A DNA stretch of 64,000 nt from Dasyornis broadbenti. Its lineage: Eukaryota > Chordata > Aves > Passeriformes > Dasyornithidae. Shown one piece after another: positions 1-12,749 of this stretch. Positions within the stretch are counted from its first letter, which is position 1; every line of letters starts with the position of its first letter. The notes beneath the pieces were generated by a model that was given only the letters and a program-made list of their open reading frames with translations, was not told the DNA's origin and did no database searches. Position numbers and translations under genes: made by a program. Where the stretch lies: the NCBI GenBank assembly GCA_013397935.1, contig VZRN01004187.1, positions 12,871 through 76,870 of the forward strand, read 5' to 3'.

Positions 1-25
1 GGAAAGGGAAAGGGAAAGGGAAAGG
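1..25. repeat. (GGGAAA)n simple repeat
   Basis: Four hexamer units at the very start; probably continues to the left of the window. Confidence 0.9.
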
Positions 26-551
26 TGCTGAGGTCTCTGGCCCAGATGCTGAGGTCTGATGCTGGACTGGTGCTTTTGGTGCCGCCCCCCAGGAGTCCCA
101 ATCCAGCAGCTGCTCTCCAGGGGACTCGAGGTGTCTCCAACGTGGACAAATCCATGCCCAGCACCTGTTCCCTCCTGGAATGCTGAGGTTGGGATGGGAC
201 GCCCAGCCCAACACATCCTCCCTCACCTCAGATGGGTCAGACCCCGCCAGGTGCAATCCCAGAGGTGCCATTGCTCAGACGGGGACACCTCCGAAACCAG
301 CACCGGCATTCCGGACCCTTGGATCCGAGTCCCAAACTGAGGATGTGCAGCACCAACCCCCTGAGCTGAGCCCGGCTGGGGGAAGAACAAGACACCGGGA
401 ATGTCAGGGCTGCTCCAGGACTCTGTGTCCTCCTCCCTCCCCAAGGTCGGTCCACGTCCACCCTGCTGCTTCCATACCTTCCTGCCCTGCCTGGAATAAA
501 TCAGAGATCTTGGAATGCAGCTTTAGCCACCAGCTCAGTTCCTCTAAAGGA

Positions 552-592
552 TAAATAAAAATAATACAAATAAAAATAATAATAATAAACCA
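552..592. repeat. AT-rich (AATA)n-like tract
   Basis: Irregular AATAAT/AATAAA repeats; low complexity. Confidence 0.8.
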
Positions 593-851
593 GAGTGCAG
601 CATTTTCCAGAATATTCTCCTTTCAAGCTAAGCCTCTGTTCTCACAGGCTGACAGATATTCCCTTTTTTCCCTACTCCAAGCCCTATCACAAAGGATCAT
701 CTTCCTGCTCTTTCACCCTATAAACAAATTGTTTTCTTAATTTGTCGCATGCCGGTGCCTGCAGTTCTCTCCTCATTATTCTCTTAGCAGATGATTCTCC
801 CCAGCTCCTGGGAAGGATGCTCCCAGGCAGACATTTCTGTCTAGTCTTCCC

Positions 852-911
852 TAAAAAAAAAAAAAAAAAAAAAAAAAAGGGGGGTGGGGGTTTTTCNAAA
901 AAAAAAAAAAA
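852..911. repeat. Homopolymer cluster with an N
   Basis: About 26 A, then G5-T-G5, T5, C, an undetermined base at 897, then A again. Looks like a sequencing or joining problem. Confidence 0.85.
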
Positions 912-1237
912 CAAACGGGTGCTTGGATGTTTTCCTGGTTGTCTGAGCTGGGGGAAGAGCTCCTTTCATCAATGAAAGGCCTATTCAGCCTGGACCGAGC
1001 CCACAAGAGCATTCCCAGCTCCAGAATATTTTTAATTGGTTCCATTTCAAAAACGGGGCTGCACAGCTCTCGGAAGGGTCTTAATTCTTATTAATTTTCC
1101 TGATAGGCAGACGTGGCCTCCTTTTGATGTGCAAATTTGAAACTATTTTTCCACGCTAAATTCCACCCCCCTTCCATAGATTGGGATCTGTGGGAAATGA
1201 ATACAGAGCAGCTCTGGGGAAGAGAGGGAGGGAAGGA

Positions 1238-1238
1238 N
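1238..1238. other. Undetermined base
   Basis: Single N in a purine-rich stretch. Confidence 0.95.
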
Positions 1239-1634
1239 GGTTATGCTTAAATGTAAACCCATTTTCTCCTCTTTCCCTTTCCTCTTTTGTGGCAGATATG
1301 CAAAATATTCCACCCCCCACTTTTTTCCTGATAATATTAGTTCCTTTCTTGTCTGCAGGTGAACAGGCTGGGGATCAACAGGTCATTCCCAGGAGCAAAA
1401 TGATTCAGCAGTAGAGGAATGACATAAAGACAGATTAGATATGTTTCATCTCATATTAGCAGTGGCAATACTTGCACAAAGGAGACATTGCTGCTGCCAA
1501 GCACTTACTTTCTTCTTAATTCTTGTCAGAATATCTTCCAGGTCATGTGGGGAAAGAGATTGTTCCAAAAGCTTTTTAAATTTTTGATGATTCAGCAACA
1601 TTTTCACCATCTCCTGTCCATAATGCCTAACAAA

Positions 1635-1706
1635 AGGAAGGAAGGAAGGAAGGAAGGAAGGAAGGAAGGAAGGAAGGAAAGGAAGGAAGGAAGGAAGGAA
1701 AGGAAA
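1635..1706. repeat. (GGAA)n microsatellite
   Basis: About 17 tetramers with two interruptions of one extra A. Confidence 0.95.
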
Positions 1707-1821
1707 AGTGTTTTCCAGTGGAGATGTGGCAACATCCTGGGGGGAAGTTCCTGTAAAATCTGACTGGGAGGAAAACCCAACACAGATCCCTCACTTTTTT
1801 CCTGCCTTCCCCCGTTGGTGG

Positions 1822-2083
1822 GATTTCTCCCAGGAAACAAGTGATGGGATGAGAGGGAACAGCCTCAGGTCGTGCCAGGGAAGGTTTAGGGAAAATTCCT
1901 TCACTGAAGGGGCAGCAAAGCTTTGGAACAAACTGCCCAGGGCAGTGGTGGAATCACCACCCCTGGGAATGTTCCAAAAATGTGTGGATGGGGCACTGGA
2001 GCACAAGATTTCGTGGTGAACATGTGGGTCGGACTTGCTGATCCAAAAGGTCTTTTCCAACCTAAACAACTCCATGATTCTAT
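1822..2083 (+). mobile_element. CR1 fragment, older type
   Basis: Closer to the general avian CR1 3' end than groups A or B: attccttcactgaaggggca, then ttttccaacctaaacaactc and a TGATTCTATGA-like tail. Confidence 0.85.
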
Positions 2084-3649
2084 GACTGGAACGGATTTTA
2101 AGCCAGATTATCCCAGTGGGAACCCCCCTGCACTTCCTTGCTGTGAGAGACGAGATTCCCGGGCTTTGCTTGCACTTTGGCACCTCCCAGTTACAACTGG
2201 GAAGAGCATGGGCATGGACAGGGATGGGACTGCAGGAAAAGTGATACATCACCCCAGAATCATGGATTTCCCTGAAGCAAAGCCCCCCTGCCTTCCCAGG
2301 GATGGAGACGCGGGATGATGGCGTGGGAAGCTCGGCTCAGTGCGGAAAACACAGCTCGGGTGGATCCGTGGGAAAGGATTTATCCATTGAAATATAAAAG
2401 ATAGGAAAACTGGAGCTCCGAGCCTCTGACTTTGTTGAGGACAGTGGGAAGAAAGGAGGGGAAGTTACAACTAACAAGCATTTTAGACTTTCTTATGTCT
2501 CAGCTGAAGGGAGAAGGCTGAAAAATTTAACAGGAAGATCCTGTTCCCAAATTTAATTGGATATTGGCATAGAGAACGCATTAAAGGTTCCTGTATTCGA
2601 ACTGGTGAGCAGAAATATCCCAGAAATAGGAGCAGCACGTCCAGGGCCCGTCTCCATCATCTCCCTGCCCCATTCCTCAGTGCTGGGAGGGACTGGGGCA
2701 GCTGGGGCTTGGGTGGCTCCCGGGAAGCCCCGGGAATGTGCTCCAGAGGGGCTTACAAAGGATAAATGTGCGGCTTTCCACAAAAACATTGTCTGGGGGC
2801 TGTGAAGGCGCATCAGCGCCCTCGAAGGGGCTGCAATTTGTGGCAGCAAAAATCATCACCTGGAAAAAGAATTCCCGCGTCTCCCCATGGTCCGTGTCCC
2901 AGAGCACAGTGACAGCAACAGGACAGCAGAAAATGGGAGGAGCAGGCTTAAAACAATGCCACGGGTGAAAAATGAGCTTTGGAAGTGCGGAACGCTGAAG
3001 GGAATGGACACGGGGATAAAGGGCCACTTCCTCTTGGTTTCCTCCCTCACCACAACCCAGGGGAACAACCCGAAGGTTTGGTTATTTCTGTTGAATTCCA
3101 CAGATTCCCGATTTTCCAAGTCCAGAGGGAGCTGATTCCCAGGAGTCACAGAGCCCTTACCCTTGGACTTCAGTCCAGTTTGAGTTATGGAAGCACCTAA
3201 AACTTGCACCAGCCTTGGCACGAGGCCACAGCTGAGCCTGGCTGAACCTTTAAAAGACAAATTTTCTGGCGGAGGAGCAGGGGACAGAGTGCGGGAAAGA
3301 AAAATGAGGCCATTGCTGGAGCCAGGTCACTTCAGAAGATTTTTTACACAAAGCCCACAATGGAAACGTGGAGTTTTTTCCATTTTTTTCTGGGTATTTG
3401 CTGGCAGGAACTGCCAGGTCACCCTGCGCTAGCAGCCAGGGACGCGCTGGAGCAAGGAGGAGGATTCCACGGATGAGAGGGACAGTTCTTCAAGCAGAGC
3501 CATGAAAATGCCATCAATGGCCAGGAGTTTGGTGGGTTTGTTCCCATCTGGAGCCCTTTCGTTTCGGTGGCAGGCATTTGGATAAACACACTCCGGGATC
3601 CCTGGATTTCCCAGCGGTGGGAAACAGCAAACAGCGCTTCAGGCTGATG

Positions 3650-3841
3650 GAGGGGGAACACCCCTGGATGTCCCAGAGCAGCTGTGGCTGCCCCTGGATC
3701 CCTGGAAGTGTCCAAGGCCAGGCTGGACAGGGCTGGGAGCAGCCTGGGACAGTGGAAGGTGTCCCTGCCCATGGCAGGGGTGGGATTGGATGGGCTTTGA
3801 GGTCCCTTCCCACCCAAACCATTCCATGATTCTGTGATTCC
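3650..3841 (+). mobile_element. CR1 fragment, group B
   Basis: Short 3' fragment ending aaaccattccatgattctgt, typical of the CR1 3' terminus. Confidence 0.85.
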
Positions 3842-4246
3842 CGGTTTTGGGGTGGGCTGGGGAAGGGGACACTTCCCACTGTGCTGTTTTCCTGTGGATG
3901 TGTGGCTTTGGGAATAATAAAACTCAATCACCAGATTCATTTCCTTGATGTGGAGAAGCAAGAGACTCCGGTGTGCTCTCGACACCTGCAGGGGATTCTC
4001 CCAGAGAAAAATCAGGATTGGTCTGGGGAAGAAAACACGGAGTGGAAACAAACAGGCTGGACTTTGTTCCACTCGAGAGCGATCCTGCAGGATGAAGGGA
4101 TTGGTGCTCCTGGGCAGGAGCCGTGGGGTGGCACAACTCCCACGGCTCCCCCCATCCCAGCAGCTTTAGCCAAGATATTTTGGGTAACACAGATGCAGAG
4201 TCCAGCTCTTAAATCTTTCGGGCTTATCAAAGGATTTGTTGGGGGG

Positions 4247-4293
4247 TTTTTTTTGGTTTTTTTTTTTTGTTTTTGTTTTGTTTTGTTTTTTTT
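4247..4293. repeat. T-rich tract
   Basis: Long T runs interrupted by single or double G. Confidence 0.9.
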
Positions 4294-5727
4294 CTCCTTC
4301 TTCTTCTTTTCCCATTTCCAGCCCCGTGGATTCTGCACCACCGAGATCTTCTTATGTCTAATAAACACAAAAATGCTTCTCTTTCCAGCTTTGCTGCCAA
4401 AGCCAGGATGATTATAAAGCTAAATCCTGGGCATATGGCGTGGGTGCTGCTCCGGGAAACTTCTCCCGGGTCTGGCACTGAAGGGGGATTTAACCCTCGG
4501 CAGGAAAACAAGGGAAGCAGGGATGTGCCCCCCACTACTCCCTGTGCCAGGGGGGAAGAAACAGCTGAGCACGAGATCCCAGAGTGGTGGGACACACGCG
4601 GGACTGGTGACATTTCTCCCACACAGGAGAGGAGTGGGACGGTCCTGTGGGAGGGAGGGAGCAGAGGGACAGAGGCAGGGAAAGGCTGAAGTAACGAGAG
4701 CGTTTGGATCATCCCAAAATTCTGGTCCTGCCTCGCCGAAAGCTGCTGCATCCCGAAGCCGTGCCAGGTTGGAGCACGGCTGGGATGATCCAGCTCCTAA
4801 ACTTGGGAAGAGAGGAGCAAGCAGGGCGGTCAGGGAGGAGCGAGATCTCGCTGGGAAGTCCAGCCACGGCCAGAGCACAGGTGCCATCCCAGAAAACAGA
4901 GTGGAGCTGGGATCATCCCAGCCCAAATCAGAGCCAGGGATCATCCCAAGGCACCGGGACGAGGCTCCTCACTGAGGCCACCTTCCAAAACCAGACCCCC
5001 CCCCACAGAAAGCTCAGCTCCCTCCTCCACAGCGAGGAGGAGCAGCAGGAAAACCTCAGCGCCTGGCTCCAGCCGAAGCGGCAGCCAGGGCTCTGGAATC
5101 CCGTGGGATGACGAGGCTGAGCCACCGCAGTGCTCAGCACAGCCCGAGGGGCCCGAAAGAGCTGCAGAGCAGGGGGTGCTCCCCACAAAATGCAGCTGCA
5201 GGAAGGGCCCAGCCGGGCTCGGCGCTGCTTCCTGGAGGATCCTTCCGTGAGGTGGGATAACAGCCCCACTGTGTGGATCCGCGGGATCCAGCGCATCTCC
5301 CGCACGGAGCGGGAGCACTGCCAGGCTCACGGGAGGAGCAAGGCAGGGCAGGTACAGCAGAAACCCCGAGATGTTCCTGCTTCCTGGAGTTTCTGTTCGG
5401 ACACAATTTTTTTTTCCGTGTTATTTCCAACATTTGCAAGGGTTTTCACTTCTCGAAGTGATTTTTTTTTTTTTTTTCAAAAAAGGGTGAATTCCATGTG
5501 TTTTGACACCATCTCTCCCCCGCTAGTTGGAATTAAGGTGCCAGTACAAGGATTTACATCGTTAGAAAGAGAAGGGTCTCTACAGATCCTTCAAAAACAT
5601 CGGAAGCGTCTCCCTAATTTAACTGGCAAAGTGGTGCCGGGCCCTGCCATTGCTCTGGTGACGCCGGGCGCTGCAGAGGGACAGCGCCAGCCCTGGGGTG
5701 GCAGCAGGGCCAGGGCAGTGCCCGTCC

Positions 5728-6241
5728 CCTGAGCTGGCACTGCTGGGGCACCTCCAGTGCTGGGGGCAGCTCTGGGCCCCTCCTGACAAGAGACACCTGG
5801 AGGGGCTGGAGGTGTCCAGGGAAGGGAACGGAGCTGGGGAAGGGCTGGAGCCCCAGGAGCGGCTGAGGGAGCTGGGAAAGGGCTCAGGCTGGAGCAGAGG
5901 AGGCTCAGGGGGAACCTTGTGGCTCTGCACAGCTCCTGACAGGAGGGGGCAGCCGGGGGGATCGGGCTCTGCTGCCAGGGAACAGGGACAGGAGGAGAGG
6001 GAACGGCCTCAGGCTGGGCCAGGGGAGGCTCAGGTTGGACTTTGGGAAAATTCCTTCACTGGGAGTAGTCAGGCATTGGAATGAGCTGCCCAGGTGGAGT
6101 TTTCATTCCCCAGAGGGATTTAAGAGCCCCTTGGGGCACTGGGGACAGGGCTCAGTGGTGAACACGGCAGTGCTGGGGAATGGTTGGACTCGATGACCTC
6201 CGAGGGCTTTTCCAACCCAAAGAACTCCATGATTCCATGAG
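5728..6241 (+). mobile_element. CR1 fragment, group A
   Basis: 5'-truncated CR1 3' end closing with ttccaacccaaagaactcc and a short TGATTCC-like tail. Its 5800-6010 core is almost identical to the cores at 24.9, 38.3, 55.1 and 60.2 kb. Confidence 0.9.
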
Positions 6242-7994
6242 GAACAGCGCTGCCTTCACTCCCCTGGGGCGTGCAGGACCTTCAGCACTCCAGCCACTGA
6301 TGCAGAACAGCCCAAGGAACAGCTCAGCAAGGATTCCAGCTCTGGGAAAAGCTTTTCCAGGATTTTGTGGTTCTCACTCAGGACTTTGCCAAAGGGAACA
6401 GGCCCAGGGGAGCCAGGGCAGCTCTCGCTGGCCAGAAACAGGTCTGGAGTGGTTTTGTGGGAGGAAAACTGGGGGATAGGATTCTCCAGCAGAGAAAGGG
6501 ATTTCCTGGGGCAAAGCTCAACAAAATCATGAGAGGACGCCAAGGATTCTGCTTTTGATTCTCTTCCTGCGGAAGAAAAAGGGGAACAGGCAGGAATCAG
6601 GGTCAAAACGAATGAAAAACTATTTTCTTCATGCAACGGGAACTGGATTTGATGAGCTCTGTGCCAAGGAAAATTGCCAGTGCTGGAAGCTTGCACAGAC
6701 CCATTGGAAAAGCAGAAAAGGGTCTGGGGGAGAGAAGCACCTCAGCAGCCCACAAACCCAGAGCTGGAGCAGAACCAGGGTCTCACCAAAGCCCTGGAGA
6801 ACAGCTGAGATGATAAGAGAAGGTCCTCATAGGTAAATGGCTAAAATGGCTTAAAAATGGCTGAAAAGTCTGTTAAAAGTCTAAAAAAAAGCAGGAAGCA
6901 AAGGACAGGAGTAAGTTCTGGGTTCCTGGAGTGCAGGAAGGTGGATTTTGAGGGGATCTCTGCTGAAGGCAGGACACTTCTCCGTGCTCTGAGAAGGAAG
7001 AGGATGGAATCATAACCGGATCTGCAGGGCTGAGTTACTGGAGGGGGAAAAGGCAAGGGCTGCCTGCAGAGAATTCCAGGAGGAGCTCGTAACGGTGAGT
7101 GCGAGGGTGCCAGGAAGGGAGCTGGGATTCAATGGAGACAAATGGAAAGGGATGCACACGGGAACAACAAACCCTGGCTCCAAACAGACATTGGTGGGCT
7201 CTGGAAAATCCCCACTCGGGAACGAGGGCTGCAGTCATGAGGGGATTCCTGGGGAAATGTCGGCACAGCTCTTTGCAGGGCCCAGAAAAATTGGGAATTT
7301 GAGTGGTGGGGACAGGCAGGGAATGAAAAGGAAGTGTCCTGGTAAAACACGGAGGTTCAGCTGCAAGCAGGAAGTTGGGAATCCTCCCTGTCCCCATCCC
7401 AGCTTCCAGAGGTGCAGGATTTACTGAGAGGAGCAAAAAGGAAGGAAAACCAGGCATTACTGGACGGAGAGCCATTAAAGAGAGGCCAGAGGGAATCCAA
7501 GGAATTCTCATCTCTCCAGGCTGGTGCTGCTCTCCGAGGCTTCCCTGAGCGCTGCCCACCGTGGTCATTGTGGCTCCAGGGGGGCAGATCCGGGGCAGGA
7601 AGGTTTGGGATGGTCCGGGAGCCAGAGGAGTGCAGAGATCAGGGAAGCACCAGCACATGGATCCAGCTCCAGCAGCTCTCATTCCAGGCTTTGTCCTCCC
7701 CAGTGTGCTTGGCCCTGGTGTCTCATCTCCATCTTTGCCTGAGGCTGGCCCAGCTCCGTTTTCCACAGGCGTTTCCTAGGAATTGTGTCTCCTTAGGGAC
7801 CGCTGGGATGGGCTCTGTTTCCATCTGCGCTCCTGTCTCAGCTGTGGGCTCAGACTGGAGCCTGGCCTTTCAGACATTCCGAAGGCCAAGCCTTGTGGCG
7901 CTCATTCCTGTGGAGGCTGAACTCTTCCTCCTCCGCTTCCTTGTCTTCATCCTGGTCACCTCCGGCAGAACTTTCCTTCTCGTTGCATACTGGC

Positions 7995-8320
7995 TTCGGG
8001 ATCCTTCAGGATTTCACAGAATTCCAGACTGCTTTGAGTGGGAAGGGACCTTAAATCCCATCCATTCCCACTCCAGCCATGGGCAGGGACACCTTCCACT
8101 GTCCCAGGCTGCTCCAAGCCCTGTCCAGCCTGGCCTCGGACACTTCCAGGGATCCAGGGGCAGCCACAGCTGCTCTGGGCACCCTGGGCCAGGGCCTCCC
8201 CACCCTCCCAGGGAACAATTCCTTCCCAAGATCCCATCTGTCCCTGCCCTCCCTCACCATGAAGCCACTCCCCCTGGTCCTGTCACTTCATGGCCCCGTG
8301 ACAAGTTGTCTCTGAAGTTA
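7995..8320 (-). mobile_element. CR1 fragment, group B, minus strand
   Basis: The plus strand shows the reverse complement, from a tip near 7995 through the common block. It lies in the middle of the longest open frame in the window, which is therefore not a gene. Confidence 0.85.
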
Positions 8321-9190
8321 CTACAGCTCCTTCAGTTGGATAACCTGGCAAAAATCCTTAGGAAAGTCAGGTGGATTTTGTCCACTGCATCTCTAGGCCA
8401 CTTGACCTCCTCCCTTGCTGCCTCCCTCAGAAACTCCGGGACAAAAGCCTGGTGGAATTTCCCAGGAACGAGTCTCCCGTGCTCCCTAATTCCCCTCCTC
8501 GCTGCAGTTCTACCACATTTGAACATCACTTGTAATAATCTGCCGTTCCTGGAGCTGCTCCGGAGCATTTCTTCCAATCAAGGTCTCTCTGCTTTCTTTC
8601 CCTCTGATGGTGAGGAAATGTTAAGCGAGAGCTTTCACAGCAGAGTTAATGCCGTTAATAGCTCGGCTATTTCATCCTTGGATTCCTTTGGAGCTCTGGG
8701 ATGGGAAGCACCCGGCTCTACCCGAGTGTTAACGTTTGTTTTGTCAGGTTGTTTTATAACTTCACCCACCCGAACGTGGCTTGGAGCCACATTTTCTGAT
8801 CCGTGCCCCATCAAGGTTTCCACACTGAGGATTCCTGGAAACTCTGGTGCATGGGCAGGAAACCTGTGCAGGATGATCCTCTGCATTCCATGCTTTGTAT
8901 TTGAGTTATTCCAGATTCCTGCTCAAGTGTGTTTGGGAAAGACAAAAAACCCTGACTGGGAACTCTTGAGCTGCCAGGGGGCACTGGAAGATCCGGGACT
9001 TGAAGCCTCTGTGTTGCTGCCTCTTCCTCTGCTCTCAGCTCTATCTTCCTCCCCCTCTTCCCCTGCTGCCTCCTTTTCCCGGGATAACAACCGGGGCAGC
9101 CCGGATCCTGCAGGAGCAGCAGCCAAATCTTCACAGAGGAGAAAATTTTGAGATGGGCAGAGCGTGATGGATCAAGTTTGAAAGTAAAAG

Positions 9191-9422
9191 AGGAGAGATT
9201 TAGATGGGATATTGGGAAGGAATTGCTCCCTGGGAGGGTGGGGAGGCCCTGGCCCAGGGTGCCCAGAGCAGCTGTGGCTGCCCCTGGATCCCTGGAAGTG
9301 TCCAAGGCCAGGCTGGACAGGGCTTGGAGCAGCCTGGGACAGTGGAAGATGTCCCTGCCCACGGCTGGGGGTGACTTTTAGGGTCCCTTTGAAGCCAAAC
9401 CATTCCATGATTCCATGATTCC
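9191..9422 (+). mobile_element. CR1 fragment, group B
   Basis: Begins gatgggatattgggaaggaa and ends with a double CCATGATTCC tail. Confidence 0.88.
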
Positions 9423-10479
9423 GCTCACCAGGCAGGGTTGGAGGCTGGAGGCAGCAGTGGCCAAGTGCCCAAATGCCCCCTGGCCTTGGCCACTTGCAGG
9501 GATCCAGGGGCAGACCCAGCTTCACCTTCCCCTACATCCCCTCGCTCTCCCCCAGGCAGCTCCACGTTCTCCTCCGCGCTCCTCTTCTCCTTCCAGAGCC
9601 TCACCTGTGCTCCCAAAATCTCCCTGCCCCTGTCCCAGGCTCACATTCCCCCTCAGCCCCTCCCGGCTCGGAGCTGCTCCCTGTCTCCCATGGCTCCAAT
9701 TCAACTCCAGCCTCCTTGAGCATTCCGCTGAGGCTTTGGCTGTTTGGTGGGATTTGTATCCAGCACAAATTGGATTTGCTGTGCTGCTGGAAGCGCTTCC
9801 TACCTGGGAGAGGCAGTTCTGCCGGCATTAACATTCCGGGCACTGTGTCACCGTCACCAAAGCGCCACCGCTGCTTCAGTGCCTCCCTCCCCCTGCCTCG
9901 GAGCGCGAAGCAGCCTCGGGTTTCTCCTTGGGCTCTGGGCAAGCAGCCCCCGAGTGTCAGTGAGGAGCGGGATTCCTGACTGGAGCATTCCACACTTTTC
10001 CAGCCCTGTTTTTCCCTTTTTCCGGGAGCACAGGAGCCAGCAGTGCCCTGTGCCTCTGGTGCTGCCTCAGGGAAGCACCTTCCGCGTGCTGGAGGAATGA
10101 GGACCACGGAGGGTCAGGTACAATTCGCTCTTCCCGCTGCTGGTTTGACTCCAGGCAGGATTGAGCCGGGTTAAAGCAGCCCCTGTCCAGCAGGAATGGT
10201 CCCAGAGGGGCCAACAAGGAGACGGGAGGAACAGGAAGGAGAGGAATTTGTCCTGCTCCAAAACTCCACTGAGGTCGGACATGGCAATCTCCTGGTTTAT
10301 GGAGACTTTTCCTCACGTTGCTTTGGGGAAAATCCACATGAAGCTTCCCTGTGTGTTTTGGGATGGATCTGCTCTGCTCAAACCCACCTGAGAGCCGGGC
10401 AAAGCTGCTCTGTTGGAAGTGGTGAATGGGGTGGTGATTGCAGCTGGGCCCAGGGAAACATCAAAACTCCAGGGAAAAG

Positions 10480-10674
10480 GGAAAACTGTTCCAGCACTGG
10501 AATATCCCCAGGGAATGGGCACGGCCCCGAGGCTGCCAGAGCTCCAGGAGCGTTTGGACAGCGCTGCCAGGGATGCCCAGGCTGGGATTGTTGGGGTGTC
10601 TGGGCAGGGCCAGGGGCTGCACTGGGTGATCCTGGTGGGTCCCTTCCAACCCAGGATATTCCACGATTCCATGA
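10480..10674 (+). mobile_element. CR1-like fragment, group C
   Basis: Distinct block containing agagctccaggagcgtttgg and ending cccaggatattccacgattc. Similar to 53020-53178 on the other strand. Confidence 0.75.
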
Positions 10675-10997
10675 CAAGCCCAGACCACAGGCTTGGGCCT
10701 TCAGGGTGTTTGATCCAAGGTCTGGATCTCAGCCATGGAGTGTGGAAAGGATCCTGTGGATCTGAGCCCCAGGAGGTGCCATTTCTCCACTCCACGCTCT
10801 TGCAGAGACCCCCTGCCCCGGCTCTCCAGCCCCAGGCTGACAGAAATCCAAACGGCAGAGTTTTGGGAAAAGCAGCTTTCCCAAGGAAAGGGAGGCTGCT
10901 GCATTTGGGATGGGCTCAGGCACGGCTCCATTCACAAAGGTTTGGCAGACGCTGCAATTGGCTGCCCTTTGGTCCAGTAAGCACCAGGAATTCTCCA

Positions 10998-11226
10998 GGA
11001 ATTCATGGAATCCTGGAATGGTTTGGAGGGGAAGGGACCTCAAAGCCCATCCATTCCCACCCCTGCCATGGGCAGGGACACCTTCCACTGTCCCAGGCTG
11101 CTCCAAGCCCTGTCCAGCCTGGCCTTGGACACTTCCAGGGATCCAGGGGCAGCCACAGCTGCTCTGGGCACCCTGTGCCAGGGCCTCCCCACCCTCCCAG
11201 GGAACAATTCCTTCCCAATATCCCAT
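10998..11226 (-). mobile_element. CR1 fragment, group B, minus strand
   Basis: Tip ttcatggaatcctggaatgg on plus, full common block, ending at a short T run. Confidence 0.88.
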
Positions 11227-11457
11227 TTTTTTTTCCTATTTCCCAGCAGGAAACGCCCCATCCCTCCCTGCAAGCCCCACTGTGTCCCCTAAAGCCACCC
11301 AGCAGCACCCAGAGGTGTCACTGTGCCCTCCACGCCCGCATCCCGCTGCTTCGGGAGGAGGAATCCCCTCCAGGTCTCCAGGGAAGCGGGACCTGCTGGA
11401 TTTGGTGGCACGTCCGCGGTTTCCAAGCCCGGAGCCCGCGTTGTGCGGAGCGAAGTT

Positions 11458-11469
11458 GCCATCTAGCGG
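11458..11469 (-). promoter_or_regulatory. CTCF-like core motif
   Basis: On the minus strand reads CCGCTAGATGGC, fitting the CTCF core consensus. It sits in a CpG-rich patch between CR1 elements. Motif match only. Confidence 0.4.
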
Positions 11470-11948
11470 GACAGAGCATCCCTGCAGAGCTCCCTGCTCA
11501 CCGGGCCGGGATCCAGTCCCAGCGGGAATTATCCAAAGGGAAAAGCTTCCACTTAACCCTTGGGATGAGCGCGGCGCCTCCCGCGAGGCGCCACCGCTCT
11601 CCAGCTGCAAACTGGGATGGAATGAAACGCCCAGCTCTAACCCCAACCTTGCTTTTAGCCCCAAACTTGCTTTTATCCCACTAATTTCAGGCAGGATGGA
11701 TCCTGTGGTCACGGCCATGGGAAGGAAGAAGCCACAGGATGCTGTTCCGGGAATTTTTCTGGGAATTCGTTGTCTGCCTGGGACTTGGTTTGGGCTCTGA
11801 GGCTGCGGGGCAGCTCCAGTGCAGCGTTCAGTGACGGCAGGGATGTCCTTACCCCTTCCTTAATTGGCTGATTTCACCGAGTTCTGATGAAAACAGGAGC
11901 TCTGCGGAATTCCAGCACCCACTGGATGCAGCTCCTGCGGGGAATCGG

Positions 11949-12003
11949 GAAAGGAAGGGGAAAGGGAAGGGGAAGGGGAAGGGAAGGGGACGGGAAAGGG
12001 AAC
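11949..12003. repeat. GGAAGG/GGGAAA purine tract
   Basis: Imperfect purine repeat directly before a 30-bp CR1 piece. Confidence 0.85.
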
Positions 12004-12034
12004 GTTTAGATGGGATATTGGAAAGGAATTGTTN
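12004..12034 (+). mobile_element. 30-bp CR1 piece ending at an N
   Basis: Contains tagatgggatattggaaagg, the opening of the group-B block, then stops at an undetermined base followed by a pentamer array. Confidence 0.75.
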
Positions 12035-12134
12035 AGGAAAGGAAAGGAAAGGAAAGGAAAGGAAAGGAAAGGAAAGGAAAGGAAAGGAAAGGAAAGGAAA
12101 GGAAAGGAAAGGAAAGGAAAGGAAAGGAAAGGAA
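12035..12134. repeat. (GGAAA)n microsatellite
   Basis: About 20 near-perfect pentamers directly after the N at 12034. Confidence 0.95.
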
Positions 12135-12749
12135 AAAGAAAATAAGTGGCTGCTGTAAAGGAAATTTTCCTTTTCAACTTCCATGAAATGCAGTTTTTTC
12201 TTATTATCACCACAGATTTTCTAATTGATTCCCCAGTTTTTTTCCTTATTTTCTTCAGGCTTTCTCCCTTTCTTCAGTGAAGCACAGGAACCGTTTTTTC
12301 ACCAGATTTTTTTTTTTTCTTTTTCTTTTTCTTGGGGGCACAGTGAAGGGATTTTCTGCTATTTCTTCCCTCTGGGATTGGGAAGTGGGGCAATTTCCCT
12401 GCTCTGCTGCTCCCTGACTGCCAAAAATCTCAAGCCCAGCAGGGCAGCAAAAGCTTTTATCTCCTTCCTTATCATTTTCCCCCCCAACAAAATGGTGCGA
12501 AATATTTCTTCTTGTTTTCCTCATTCCTTTCCCATCATTTCCCATCCCTTTTTCCGTGTGATTTCAGTGGTTTCCTCATGTTTTTATTTCTTTTTTCCCT
12601 TCAATTTTCCATCCAGTTTCTCACACCACCCAAGTGGAAAAAGGTTTTCTTTGCTCCCTCTTGGGTGAGTGGATTTGCTTTGCTTTTTTTCCCCTCTTAC
12701 TGTCTTTCCACAAGGAATGAAAGAACATTCCTGAGGCGGGGGAGGGGCC

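Noticed and set aside
7412..9151. Longest open frame (579 codons, plus strand)
   Set aside because: It runs straight through a minus-strand CR1 at 7995-8320, has no recognisable domain and a composition typical of GC-rich random frames.
10413..11684. 423-codon plus-strand open frame
   Set aside because: Crosses a group-C element and a minus-strand group-B CR1.
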